A stretch of DNA of 64,000 bases from Mucidula mucida (lineage: Eukaryota > Basidiomycota > Agaricomycetes > Agaricales > Physalacriaceae): NCBI GenBank assembly GCA_015501055.1, contig JADNYV010000026.1, positions 186,001-250,000 of the forward strand, read 5' to 3'. The position numbers and the translations under genes were made by a program. Each line of letters starts with the position of its first letter. The first letter of the stretch is position 1. Shown piece after piece: positions 12,092 to 22,699 of this stretch. The notes beneath the pieces were generated by a model. The model was not told where the DNA came from and did no database searches. It saw nothing but the letters and a program-made list of their open reading frames with translations.

Positions 12092-13113
12092 ATGTCTTCT
12101 GGAGTCGACTTGTTCAGGAAAGCCGAAATGCTATACTTTCTGGGAAATGTGGACGATACCTTTGACTACTACCAGCGCGCAATCATAAAAATTCTCAAGG
12201 ATGAAATTGTAACTGCTCTCATACCGTCGGAAATTGCCCAATTGCCCGATGTCGCCAATGACAAGTCACACCCTCGAGAGATGCTTGGACTGGCATGGAG
12301 GAATTTTGTCGGTTACTTTCAGGATCAAGAAATGAAGAAGGACAAAGGTACAGTACTTCATTGATCCTTTTCCTCACCCCCAGTGTCAAACAACCTTGAG
12401 CCTTAGATACCTCCCCAGAAGCTTATAAACTCCTGAAGATGTTCAACCCCAAGTCTACTCACGACTTCCACCGTTTCCACACAGCCGAAGCGAAAATCTT
12501 CCTCAAAGGGATGCAGATATCCGCTGCTTTCACACTCGGACTCCTCGCATGGGATTCTAATGACCGAGTCGCGGCCGTAAAGTACTACCGCGTTGGCCTT
12601 GACATGGCCAAAGAGTACCCAGGATACGACAGAATGTCTGAGGCTGCGATTGGCTGGGAAACGTACATCGCGGATGAAGTATCTGAGATGAGAGACAACA
12701 TGGCAGTCCTGTTACAGAACGACGAGTGGAACGTGCAGCTCTCGGCTGCACTATATGGTGATACTGGTAGTACCAAGCGAAAGCAAGTTATATCGGGAAT
12801 AGGCTATAGGCGAATTGAGGCGGACGGCAGTGGCGGCTTGGAGAGGGGCGAAATTCAGATTGCGAGTGACAAGTGCGATAACTGTGGGAGGCGGGACGCG
12901 AAAATGCCGCAGTGCAGCGTTTGTAAGGGTGCGACTTGTAGGTCTCTCCATGCCGCCAAATGGGCTGGCGATTATTAACCAGTTCTGTTTGCAGATTGCG
13001 ACGCAGCTTGTCAGACGGCGCATTGGCCGTGAGTCTCTACGTTACTCTCATGCCATCGTGTTTATAGTTTATCTAGGAAGCACAAGGCTGCCTGTAGGGC
13101 ATCGAGAAGATGA
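12092..13113 (+). CDS. MYND-type zinc-finger protein
   Basis: Four exons (12092-12347, 12407-12937, 12995-13028, 13077-13113) join in frame to a 285-residue protein. The first 230 residues are helical and resemble tetratricopeptide-like repeats (AEMLYFLGNVDDTFDYYQRAI; later VAAVKYYRVGLDMAKEYPG). The C-terminus is a MYND finger spread over three exons: CDNCGRRDAKMPQCSVC, then YCDAACQTAHWPKHKAAC, giving the expected Cys/His ligands. MYND domains bind proline-rich partners and occur in fungal regulators and SMYD-like proteins, but no SET domain is present. The finger ends only four residues before the stop. It starts 268 bases after the PAPS reductase stop, on the same strand. The partner and function are unknown. 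Confidence 0.85.
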
Positions 13114-13139
13114 ACCTCAAGGGCGTTTTGATACCGTAG

Positions 13140-13271
13140 CTACCTGTAGGTCCCGAGGTACTTGTCATTGACAAGGCAAGTGTTAAAGTCATTCTGATCA
13201 CGCGTAGTGATGGCAGCGCCAAGGACCGAAGAAAGAAAAGTGGCGGCAACGAAGGAGGCTTTGAAGAGCAT
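13140..13271 (-). CDS. Small secreted-type ORF (43 aa), possibly a truncated gene
   Basis: The frame starts at 13271 with MLFKASFVAATFLSSVLGAA, a good signal peptide with an Ala-x-Ala-like cleavage region, followed by ITTRDQND and a short tail with one Cys. It ends in TAG at 13140 immediately after CAG, so the true gene may continue through an intron that starts there, but no following exon is visible and the MYND gene occupies the next bases on the other strand. A TATA-like sequence lies upstream near 13360. It may be a small secreted protein or the remnant of a longer one. Confidence 0.35.
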   Translation of the reverse strand: MLFKASFVAATFLSSVLGAAITTRDQNDFNTCLVNDKYLGTYR

Positions 13272-13839
13272 GGTGGTAGCCGAAGAGAGAAAGTAGACTA
13301 TGCGGTGAAATTTGGAATGGGAAAGGAGAACGGGTCACTTCGAGTGATTTCATGATTCTTCTATACACGTCGCGAACGGTGAAGGTCGCCCGTAACTGTA
13401 TCGTGCCCTGTGATGATACGAAGTACCGTCGGAAAACGGTTTGCCAGAGAGATCAAAACGCGAAATGCGAATCATAGCGTGCCTCCCGAATCCGCGTGTT
13501 TAGCCTCATCTTGGATTCGGAATGCTATGTCCTCCGAGCGAAAGTGTCCGACGACCACAAGCGATTTCTCTTCGCCACATCTAGTATTTCATGCTACGCG
13601 AGCTATCAGTCCGTCTAGCGACTAACTCTCGCATGTTACATCCGCAGGGTAGCGACAGTGAGCAACATATGGACCATTTGAGAGACGGGATATCATAACG
13701 TTCGTATAGCCTACATATTGGCCGTAGCATCTCGGTTGTCCACTTTGTCTGAAGAGGGTGTGAGAGGCGGAGTAGCCCTCCGACGACTTGATATTTGCAA
13801 GTAGACTTCAGAGAGTCGACAACAATCATTATCAAATGA

Positions 13840-14245
13840 TACTTCTTATGGTGGATGAATCCTTAACTGCTGGTGCATAGAGCCGGCAGCGACCAGTGGT
13901 TTGTCCGCCGATGGAATTCATTTTATCGCTAGATACTCGCCGACAGGTTCTCCGAGAGGGTCTGTCAGCGGCGGGAGACTGGAAAGGTCCTGAAGTTATA
14001 CCTTCAGTCGTGCGCACTGATAGCTGCTGTCACCACGTTCATTTCAGTTAAAGACAGCAGTCTTTTGAACCTTCATAATCAAAGGTCATCAAATGTTCGC
14101 GAAGTTGAACAGAGCTCCAGTCAAACGTTTGAGCGAAAGCGCCAGAGTCAGAGAGCAGCATAGACGAAAACACGAAGCCCAACAAAGCCACTGATGCTTA
14201 GACAGAAAGTAACGGAGACAATGCATGTTCAGCGCTTTTATAAGA
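13840..14245 (-). pseudogene. Relic of the TAP-like peptidase 5' end (third copy)
   Basis: The minus strand from about 14240 downward carries a TATA-like TTATAA, a degraded leader, then a stretch matching the end of the signal peptide and first exon of the other copies (GCGCTTTCGCTCAAACG, giving AFAQTFDW). It is followed by sequence equivalent to exon 2 (QCARLKV in place of QCTRLKV) with an in-frame stop. Beyond about 13980 similarity fades. No part encodes the catalytic Ser or His. It is a truncated duplicate of the promoter and first two exons. Confidence 0.7.
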
Positions 14246-14518
14246 TTTAGAGTAAGTGCCGTTAGCCAGAGCAGACAGAACAGAACGGTATAGAGTTCCC
14301 GTTCAGTCTCAACGAGAAGAAGCTCGGGGTTCCATAGAGTTGATGGTGGTAATGAGGAAAGACGCCGAACAAGTTTGGCGCGGAATAGCTTCAAACCCTA
14401 ACCCTAGAAGACCCTAGTTCGTGTGCGACGCGTCTCTTCCTCATACGACCATCATCTCACGTTTACAGCTGCTCAACAGCGATGATACCCGACCCGACAG
14501 GCAAATTAAACTAGAATA

Positions 14519-16145
14519 ATGATTGGGAAAAGCATTCACGCTTACATCGGAATCCACATCGCCATAGGCTTTCTTAGAGCAATCGCTCCGGCCAGCTTTG
14601 CGTACATCTTTGCCTGCATAATACTGCGCACATCCGTGTTCTCGCCATGGTTATCCCTAATTGCCGTCCCGGAGGCGCTTTTTTATTTGTTCGGTTATCT
14701 CCCGCGGCGGTCAAAGATTATACGAGTGAATACTCCTTTTCGCGTCTTTGATTACCCCTTATTGACGGTATTTAGCCTCCGTTACACGCTCCAGAACGCC
14801 TTACAAAGGAACAGCGCGAGCGCATGTTCTTGAATTGCACCCAGAACCCAGCGAATCTCCCCCAATGGTTTCTCTCTAGTGACAGTTCTGCAATCAAACG
14901 AGAGAACGTCATTGACTGGCTCTTGTGGGCGTTCTTTGAAGTCAAAGCAGAGGATGTCGAGAAGGAAGAGCTTGTCGAGTGGAGCGATGAAATGAACTCT
15001 TATGTTGAAGCACTCGAGAAAGTTGTTGGTCATTCGTTTCCTCCTGGCCGCAACGGTGAAGTCAAGAGCATGAGGCTTAGCTTCGACCCAGTCGTGACAC
15101 TCCATAGACCGCTCACATGGTACATTGTGCGTCTGATTTCACCGAGTCCCACCTACAATCTCATCACTATGCACTAGACCGTTGAGTTCGTGGATATGTT
15201 CACTGCTTGCAATCTTGTGGCCATTGGGCTCAAACATTACGCGCCAACTCGTTGGTTCCAAGAGTTTCCTTCGCGTCCTTGGACGATTTTGTCGCGCAAG
15301 TCTGTCACGCCAGAGATCCCGTACTGGTTCCGGCCGCATCGTTCAACGAACAAGAAACCAATAATATTCATTCACGGGATTGGTGTAAGTCGTCGATTTC
15401 AGGGGTTGTATGATGGTACTCACGGTGCCCATAGATAGGGCTTTTCCCATACATACCCTTTCTGCGCGAGCTTGATCCAGAGGTGGGAATCCTGCTCATA
15501 GAGATCCTTCCCGTCAGCACACGAATGACTTCCATGCCGGTCCTTCCTCGACCGGTCATGTTAGACACATTCTACACGATTACTTCTTCTCTGAACATCT
15601 CCGAGGCTATCCTGGTTTCTCATTCGTACGGTACCGTCGTCGCTGGGCACATCATGCGTTCTCAACAGCTCGCTCGTCGTGAAGAGTCACCTGCGCCGAC
15701 GAAGATCACCGCGTATTGCTTCGTCGACCCAATTCCGTTCCTCTTATATTTCCCTGATATCATATTCAATTTCCTCTACCGAACACCAAGCAGTGCCAAC
15801 GAATGGTTGTTGTGGTACTTTGCCAGCCGCGACGCTGATGTAGGGAGGACACTGGGGAGACACTTCTTCTGGATGGAGAATGTGGTGTTCAAGGAAGACT
15901 TGGAGGGAGAGACCGTTGGGGTGGTGCTTTCGGGCGAAGACCAAGTCGTTCCGGCGAAGCACGTGTGGACGTATCTGACTGGAGAGGAGGCGGATGACGA
16001 ATCGCATCGTTGGGTCAGTGAGAACTCGAAGTTGGAGGTCCTGTATTACCCTAGTGCGGACCATGCGACCATCTTTGATCGGAAGAAGACTAGGAGTAGG
16101 CTTTTGGAGATTATTGATAGACTCTCCAGAGGCCCTGTTGAGTAG
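14519..16145 (+). CDS. Membrane-anchored alpha/beta hydrolase
   Basis: Four exons (14519-14725, 14776-15126, 15178-15384, 15435-16145) join without frame breaks to 491 residues. The first 65 residues contain two hydrophobic helices (GIHIAIGFLRAIAPASFAYIF and a second near residue 45), so the protein is probably anchored in an internal membrane. The hydrolase fold follows: HGIGIGLFPYIPFL (oxyanion loop), the nucleophile elbow VSHSYGTVV, the acid in SGEDQVVP and the catalytic His in ADHATIF. Spacing fits a complete Ser-Asp-His triad. The substrate is unknown; lipid or ester substrates are typical for this fold. It lies between the peptidase relic and peptidase copy 2 and seems unaffected by the rearrangements. 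Confidence 0.88.
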
Positions 16146-16387
16146 ATTTATGCTGTGTTCATAATGCTGAGCATGTATGTTTGCTACATACAGTATAAAT
16201 GTGATATCCACTAGATTTTCATTTACCTGACATATTGTCATCTTACAAGAAATGGGGTTCTAGAGTTGTAGTGCAAAATTCAGCGAAAGGACTAAACACC
16301 TAAGCTTCACTCGTCATTGTACAGTTTTCAGTCGGCGAAAAGTTGGAAGAGATTATCTATAACATGGACTGAAAGTAACAGATCTAA

Positions 16388-18457
16388 TTACGACCGCGCA
16401 GGGAACAGCTCCTGATCAACCGAGCAGACTGTTCCTTCTTTCGGAAGTGTACCATTGAAAAAGTACGCCCGAATGTAACCGTCCGTGCAATTCGACGAAC
16501 CGGCGAAGAACGACGTGTGCTAAAAACAATGAATGGTACATGAGATAAACCAATCATTCCAACTTGAAAGAACTTACACCAGCCGCGTTCTGGGTGAGAA
16601 CAACGGCACCCGGAAAGCCGGCAGCGGTCTTCTTCGCTCTAATATGTGAGTCACGAGATTAGTACCATAGTACAGATGGGAATAGACAAAAGAGTCATAC
16701 GCTGAGAGCGGTGCTACAGGGTCAGCCGTATTGCCAATGAGCAGAAGTGGGAAGCTTGTATTTCCAGAGATGGGGCCCATGAACCGGCCTTCTCTATAAA
16801 CTTTCCATCCGCTAGAAATGATAGAGCAGTTTGTATGGGCTATGAGACGAGATACTGGAAGGAGGAACGTACACGCATCCCACTCGTTGGTACATCCACG
16901 AATCGGCAAAGGAAGACTTGACTTTGAACGAATCCCAGTAGGCAGTGAGGTCGGCAGCGGAACCCCCGACCTCTACAGCATCACCACAATTGACGGCAGT
17001 AAACGTCTCCTGCGCATTGGCGTACGGCGGGTTGGTGCCAGTGTTACATTCGTACACCGAGGCATCACCCGTGAGGAACGCAGAGAACGTGGATACATTA
17101 CCGACTTGTAGCTCGGCGAGGCCCTGCGCAAGCAACGGGAAGTAAATATGCGGAAAGTACATGGAAACGAAGACGAAGATTTTTAAGAGATTGGCGTCAA
17201 TGACCGCGTAAGTGCCAGAAGAAGCGTCGTACACGGGAATGGGCGAAGCGCGGACAGAGTCGTAGAGCTTTTGGAGGTTGGCTTGGATCTGTGATGCGGA
17301 GTCCGCGTAGAAAGCACAGCGAGTGGGGCCGGCAGCATGACAGCTATCGAAGAATGCTTGAAGAGTCTTGTCGGAGTCTAGCAAATCGGAGGTCATATCA
17401 CCTGTGGAGGATGATCAGTTCCATTGAAATGAGGAAGAACGTATAGTGTACCCAAGTACCAGTTCTGAACATCCACGACGCCGTCAATCAGTAAGCGATC
17501 CACACGATCCTAAAAGTCATAAACAAATTAGCTTAACAGAGGAAAAGAAGATGAATCCCTCTCACTGGAAACATTGCAGCAAATGTGGCGCCGAGAACTG
17601 TTCCATATCTTTGAACACAGGTCACTTCGAGTCAAATGATGAATATATATCAACCCACGAAATGCCCCAGTACAGCAACTTCTCTTGTCCCGCAACGTCG
17701 ATAATCCTCAACAAGTCTCTAGCGACATTTTCCGTCCCAATGAACGGCAAAAGGCCTGCAGTGTCACGATCCTTTGCCAGCTGTCCCTGAATTTGCGAAC
17801 TCGCCCACAACTTGGGAAGCAATGTCGTATCGTGCGTGGCGTTGACAATGCTGGAAAACTTCGTCGGGTCGTTATACCAAAGATTGCGTTCCGTCTCGGT
17901 AAGGAAGAATTCGGCGCGTGGTGTGGTTGCACCGACACCTTATTCAATACCATTAGGATGAATTGAAGGTGCAATAGCATTACGCGTACCTCGAGGATCA
18001 AAGGAAATAATGTCGTACTGTGGTCCAAGCACTTGGGCTAGGCGGGGGCCGTAAGTGGCAGGCAGCTCGGTGACGCCGCTTCCGCCTGGTCCACCAGGAT
18101 TGAAGAGAACCATGCCGCGATAGTCATCGGCAGGCGCAGTGGCTGGGTACTTGATGAGTGCGAGACCGACACTGGCCCCATCTTCCTTCGAGTAGTCTAA
18201 CGGGACCTATAAAGTCCTTGATCAGCAATGGCCGTCAGAGACTAAGGTGTTAGATTCGTACCTTTAGACGCGTGCACTGAAAACTATCGTAACAGTCTAT
18301 CCAGCTGAAATTAGCTGTCGCTTGCACCTTCAAAACGCCATGTTACCAAGAGGAAGGAAAGACAATCCCGGCTTACAGAACTCCAGTCGAAAGTTTGAGC
18401 GAAAGCGCCCGATGAAGAAAGAAGCAAAATCGAGAACAAAAGGCTACGAAAACTCAT
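16388..18457 (-). CDS. TAP-like secreted serine peptidase, copy 2 (intact)
   Basis: About ten exons read in frame from the start at 18457 to TAA at 16388-16390. The signal peptide is MSFRSLLFSILLLSSSGAFA. The N-terminal part carries VLFNPGGPGGSG (oxyanion region). The nucleophile is in YWGISYGTVLGATFAAMFP, with a phase-2 intron (about 17605-17660) splitting the Ser codon. The lid region follows (DSDKTLQAFFDSC), then the C-terminal TAP domain with the acid in NTADPVAPL and the His in GHTSFF. Several Cys suggest secretion and disulfides. The family removes N-terminal tri- or dipeptides from proteins (tripeptidyl aminopeptidase-like), here presumably outside the cell. It is the only apparently functional member of three copies in this window. 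Confidence 0.85.
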
Positions 18458-18523
18458 GATTAGAGAAAGTTGAACGATCCCAAAGAGGTAGATGCTCTGA
18501 ACCTTTTTGCGAGAGTAACCGTC

Positions 18524-18530
18524 TTATATA
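18524..18530 (-). promoter_or_regulatory. TATA box of peptidase copy 2
   Basis: The minus strand reads TATATAAG about 67 bases upstream of the start at 18457, matching position and context of the element in front of copy 1. Confidence 0.55.
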
Positions 18531-19486
18531 GCTTTGACGCTGTCTAGTCAGCGTCTCAACAAGAATCGTACTATAAAGTTACCATCCATGCCAGCCACAG
18601 TTAGTTCGCGCCAGTAATGCGGCTACGCAGATCCCGTCCACCACCCTGTTAGTTTTAGTGAAGACGGACAACACACGAACGACATCAGGTCAAGATGATA
18701 CCCTGCCGATGCATGTCGGAAATTCTCCGTTCATATAGTTCGTTCGTTCAGCTCACAGTCGATCTTAGATCTATCCTAGCATTTTCATGACGATGCTGTC
18801 AAAATCAATCATGGACTGAAGCGAAGACACTCACAATTGACAAGGAACACACGTGCGCTGCGGCGCTGCCTTTGGACGGTAAGGAACCAGTGAAAGAATA
18901 GGACATCTCCGAAAGTCAAGCATCAGAAGCAGATAACTACCAGTGGATCTCGTACGGCGCGTCGATCTCCAGGCATCCACTCAAAGACTGATAGTTTTCA
19001 GGCGTGGCGCCCAAAGAGTCAGCTGCGCATACGTCCTATCCTCTAGTGCGGAAAGGGACAATGGGTTTCAAAAATGCCGAGGTCATCGAGAGCCGCATCC
19101 TTGACACCAATGAACGGAACCGCCTAAGGGCACACCATTGTAGCGTATCGGTCATCGTGCCGAGATCCTCGATAGTACTTAAAAGTCTAGAGCATCAAGT
19201 GTCTGTTGCGGTATCAAGCATGTGCCTAACTGAAGCGAGGGCTTTGCTAATGTTCTCCAGAGCTGTGACTGAGTCTTTTTTGCGTAGGTTGCTGCACATC
19301 ATAGTACTAGTGAAAGGATGGTTAGGGGCACCGATCATTGACACGCTGGCCCATCTACCGCCACCACAGTAGTTGGCGCCCAACCTATTCCATCGTGAAA
19401 ACTGAAACTCAGTATGATCTTCACGCTGTCGCCCTGCAGTCTCTTCGTCAATCTGAGCGCGGCATCACGGTCTCGCCCAAGGACTA
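18531..19486. other. Intergenic stretch, no gene seen
   Basis: About 0.95 kb. A plus-strand open frame at 19004-19372 shows no recognisable domain and no splice-supported extension. The region probably belongs to the duplicated block that ends with the PAPS reductase relic. Confidence 0.45.
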
Positions 19487-19620
19487 TTACTATTCTGTGC
19501 GATGAAAGCGCAAGCGATAACTCCGTCCGAACTCAATTGATGTGTTAGTCCATCTACCGGCGATGCTGATGTCAACCGTCAACGATATGCCAGGCTGGAC
19601 GTCCACACTGGCGGCTGCCT
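19487..19620 (+). pseudogene. Relic of the PAPS reductase 3' end
   Basis: The segment aligns with 11764-11884, the last codons and 3' flank of the PAPS reductase gene. The 15 bases ATGAAAGCGCAAGCG are identical, followed by GTGTTA, CCATCT and a matching CAACGAT block and the ending GCGGCTGCCT. The frame is disrupted and nothing convincing of the upstream coding region remains. Together with peptidase copy 2 it marks a segmental duplication. Confidence 0.65.
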
Positions 19621-19885
19621 AAATTCCATGTCCACCTCCGCGGTAGTACTCCTTCTGACCTGTACACATCCTGCTTCTCGAGCTCAAGAAAGCCCTCTGA
19701 GTCTCTTGTTCACAGCCCCGAAGGAGCCCCAGGCATCAACCCTGCAAATCAATCATTCCCCCCTACCTCTACTCCGCGCCGCCACCCAAGGAAATCTAAA
19801 CGGAGCCTTAAACGACAACGATGCCTTCCCTAAATAGACGAATCTGACTTTCAAACCCTGCGTTCCTGTCTTTTCCTCTCCACCC

Positions 19886-21064
19886 ATGGCCCTCAAGTGA
19901 GTAGTAGTAGCACACACGCGCGGGGAACACCTAGCTGACTACAACGGCCTATAGACCCAACCTGGGAGCCAACGACGCGATGCTGCCGCCGCTGCCCCGG
20001 TTCCTCTCGCGGGCGATTCAGGTGCAGGTGTTCACGCATCGCAGCTACTTTGCACGGCCGACGCACATTTTCGAGGACCATCCGGACGATCCGTCGCCAG
20101 ATAACGAAAAGTACGTGGTCGATCGTTCGCGATCGGGTTCCTTCCTCTTGCTCATTACCACTTGCAGACTCGAGCACCTAGGCGACACCGTGCTCGGGCT
20201 CGTCGTGACCAAGTTGATGCTCGAGATGTATCCCGGCCTGCGCGTGGGGCCGTCCACTGTGAGCATTATGCCGGCAAGCTCAAGCTTTCCAGGCTAACAC
20301 GATCGACAGAAAATCCGCGCGTTGATGGTGGGCAACGCCACGCTCGCTGACATGTCTGTTGTTTCTCCGCTCTCACTAAATACCCTTGTCGAGCTCATGC
20401 GGTCATACCCAGATCTGTCAAATACAAGCTGCCGGAGCAACTTAGGCTACACCCAGCTCAGGCGCTCACGCTGAAAGCGTCTACAAACGTACAGGGTATG
20501 GCTTCTTGTTCCTAGCCTTACGGTACTTTCAGAAACTGACCTGATGCTTAGCGGACGTCTTCGAAGTAAGCAGCCCATTCCTATCGGGCCATGGCAGCAT
20601 CTGACCTGATTATTCCTCAGTCATTTGTCGGCGGGCTTTACCAAGACCAGGGCCTCGCCCGCGTCGAGGAGTGGCTCTTTGCACTGTTCCGTCCCTACGC
20701 GGAGCTCGCGTACAGCGTCGTGCGCAAGCAGCACGGCCTCCCGCTCACACCGTTCTACGATTCGGCACGGGTGCCGCTCTCCCATACGGATCTCAACATC
20801 AACACTGACGCGACGACGCTTACGGGGCACCTCGGGCTATTCAACCAGCAGCTGCAGAAGACGAACCGCCAGGTCGAATGGGTTTATTCTGCGGGCGACG
20901 CGGGCCAGGACGCGGGCACGAAGACGACGCCGGTCTGGTACGTTACAGTTGTCGTCGATGGCGAGTTCTTCGGACGCGGTAAAGGAATCACGAAAAAGTC
21001 GGCGCGGAACGAGGCGGCCAAGGAGGGACTCAAGAAGCTGGAGATGCAAGCGGGCACGACGTGA
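19886..21064 (+). CDS. Ribonuclease III with dsRNA-binding domain
   Basis: Seven exons (19886-19896, 19955-20110, 20168-20258, 20310-20353, 20413-20495, 20552-20565, 20621-21064) join in frame to 280 residues. The RNase III signature reads NEKLEHLGDTVLGLVVTKL across a splice junction, and the second acidic pair is in ADVFESFVGGLYQDQG, so the four metal-binding acidic residues of the catalytic site appear to be present. A dsRNA-binding domain follows at about residues 185-278 (PVWYVTVVVDGEFFGRGKG, ending KKSARNEAAKEGLKKLE). There is one RNase III domain and no helicase or PAZ region, so this is not a Dicer. It could process rRNA or small nuclear RNA like yeast Rnt1, or be a relative of mitochondrial ribosomal protein mL44, though that family usually has lost the catalytic residues. 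The first exon is only 11 bases. Confidence 0.85.
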
Positions 21065-21424
21065 ACTTCTGTCCTGCCTGGTCTCTCCAGACTGAAGCTG
21101 GACATACCATACACGGGCGATGGCTCGCTTCAGTGTGCAGAGGCTGCGGTGGAGCTGGGGTTTACTAAGTCTGAACAGGATGTTCAGTGTGGCACCTGGA
21201 AGCAATACTAGTCAGATAGATGATGCGATTTACACATGCAATTCAGTTCTCTTGTTATCAAAACCCCGGTGGACGTCCTGCTGATTTGGAATGCGGAGTA
21301 AGTGTAACGAGCCGGGACCACCGTCTGTGCGAAAAAAAGGTGGTGTGGTATTCGACAAGCGGCGGTTCGATAATTAAAGAATAGATTGTACGCGGAAAGC
21401 AAGACAGAGGACAAGGGGAAAAAT

Positions 21425-22090
21425 CTAAACAGAGCCCGTCGAGTAATATCTCCATCCAAAGTAGGCACCGAGCAGTGCGAGAGGCACAAAGTACATCATG
21501 CTGGAGAGAAACGATGAGTGGGGCTCCGACGGTATGAACGGGGCACGTACTTTGATGTCTGCTCAACAGCACCGGCCACCCGTGTAGCTTGGGCAGCAGC
21601 AGCCCCCGACTTGAGATCAAGCCCCTACAATGTATGCGTTAAAACGATTAGCGGTCCCGACCGGATGCCTGCCACGTACACTGTTCTTGTCAAAGTCGCC
21701 TACAAGCAGACCCGGCAGCAGCGCCCGAGCCTCGTCCGAGTGACCAACGTCCTCGAATCCTTCCGTTGCGTCTTGGCCTGTTGCGCTCCTCATGAGTGCC
21801 CGTTGCAGGACGCGTTATTTTATATACACGCACTGGCTTCAGCAAGAATAACCTCGTCGCCTCCCGGGTGCTAGAGAACAAACATCAGACCGTACTCAGC
21901 GCCTTCAACACCAGCTCGCCTACTTCGTCAAGGAACTTTGTCACGTCGTACACTGCCAATCGCGGGGTCAGTACCAACGCGGGCGCTCTGATTGGCCGAC
22001 GGAAAACGCACCCTTGCCACTAATGAGCAGCCAAATGTCGTCCTTGGTCGAGTGGCTCTTGAGCTGTTCAAAAGTGACAGTTTTCGACAT
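21425..22090 (-). CDS. CYB5: Cytochrome b5
   Basis: Six exons (22012-22090, 21924-21952, 21834-21870, 21680-21777, 21551-21624, 21425-21500) sum to 393 bases and encode 130 residues without a frame break. The heme-binding domain reads VTFEQLKSHSTKDDIWLLI, YDVTKFLDEHPGGDEVILAEA with the first heme His in HPGG, and FEDVGHSDEARALLPG with the second. The C-terminus has one membrane helix (MMYFVPLALLGAYFGWRYY), the tail anchor for the cytosolic face of the ER. The protein passes electrons to fatty-acid desaturases, sterol enzymes and P450s. Length, domain order and tail match the family exactly. The very short exons are typical for basidiomycetes. Confidence 0.95.
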
Positions 22091-22138
22091 GGAGGGCAAA
22101 TGGTGACAACAAGTATCAACCCCTTCCACGTCGCGCGA

Positions 22139-22147
22139 CTTTATATA
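22139..22147 (-). promoter_or_regulatory. TATA box of cytochrome b5
   Basis: The minus strand reads ATATATAAAG about 50 bases upstream of the start at 22090, a canonical TATA element at plausible distance. Confidence 0.55.
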
Positions 22148-22699
22148 TTTTCGCCTTTCCCACGCGTTTTTTAGGGGATAGGGCGAGTCCGACTCCCGAG
22201 GAAGCTGCAGTACACTCTGGACCGTTCTCCATCGTATCAGACAGCGTGAATTATTCGATTCCCAAAATTTTGTATCATTAAGACGTATGTATGCCCGGTT
22301 TAGTACTCGAATGGCCACGGTATCGTACATACAGTATCTGGCAGTTCAAGCGTGGACCAAGCATCGCTCCCTCTCCCACTCCACAAGTATAGAGACGAAT
22401 GCACCGTCAGCAATGTCTCTAGGCATTTGTGCGTGGTGTAAATCTAGAAATGAAGACATGTTAACGAACTAAACGGATTTACGACGAGTGTGTATTCATG
22501 TGGACCGACGGAGGAGGACAAGTTGCAAATCCATTTCGCGACGCGTTTTGAACCTTCACTTGAGGGCCGGGTCAGATATTGCGCAATGCCGACGGCAGCG
22601 CGCTGAAGCATTGTGCAAGGAGGACATACATTCACAAAAGCGTCTTGATCAATGTAAAGATACATGTGCGAGTAATGTGAATCAGATCTACTAAGATAA
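22148..22699. other. Intergenic stretch, no gene seen
   Basis: About 0.55 kb between the cytochrome b5 promoter and the 3' end of the nucleoporin gene on the same strand. Only short open frames occur. Confidence 0.5.

Noticed and set aside
7222..19620. The accessory block read as a trichothecene-type biosynthetic cluster
   Set aside because: Only one terpene synthase is present; no P450, acetyltransferase or pathway regulator lies beside it, and PAPS reductase and peptidases have no known role in such a pathway.
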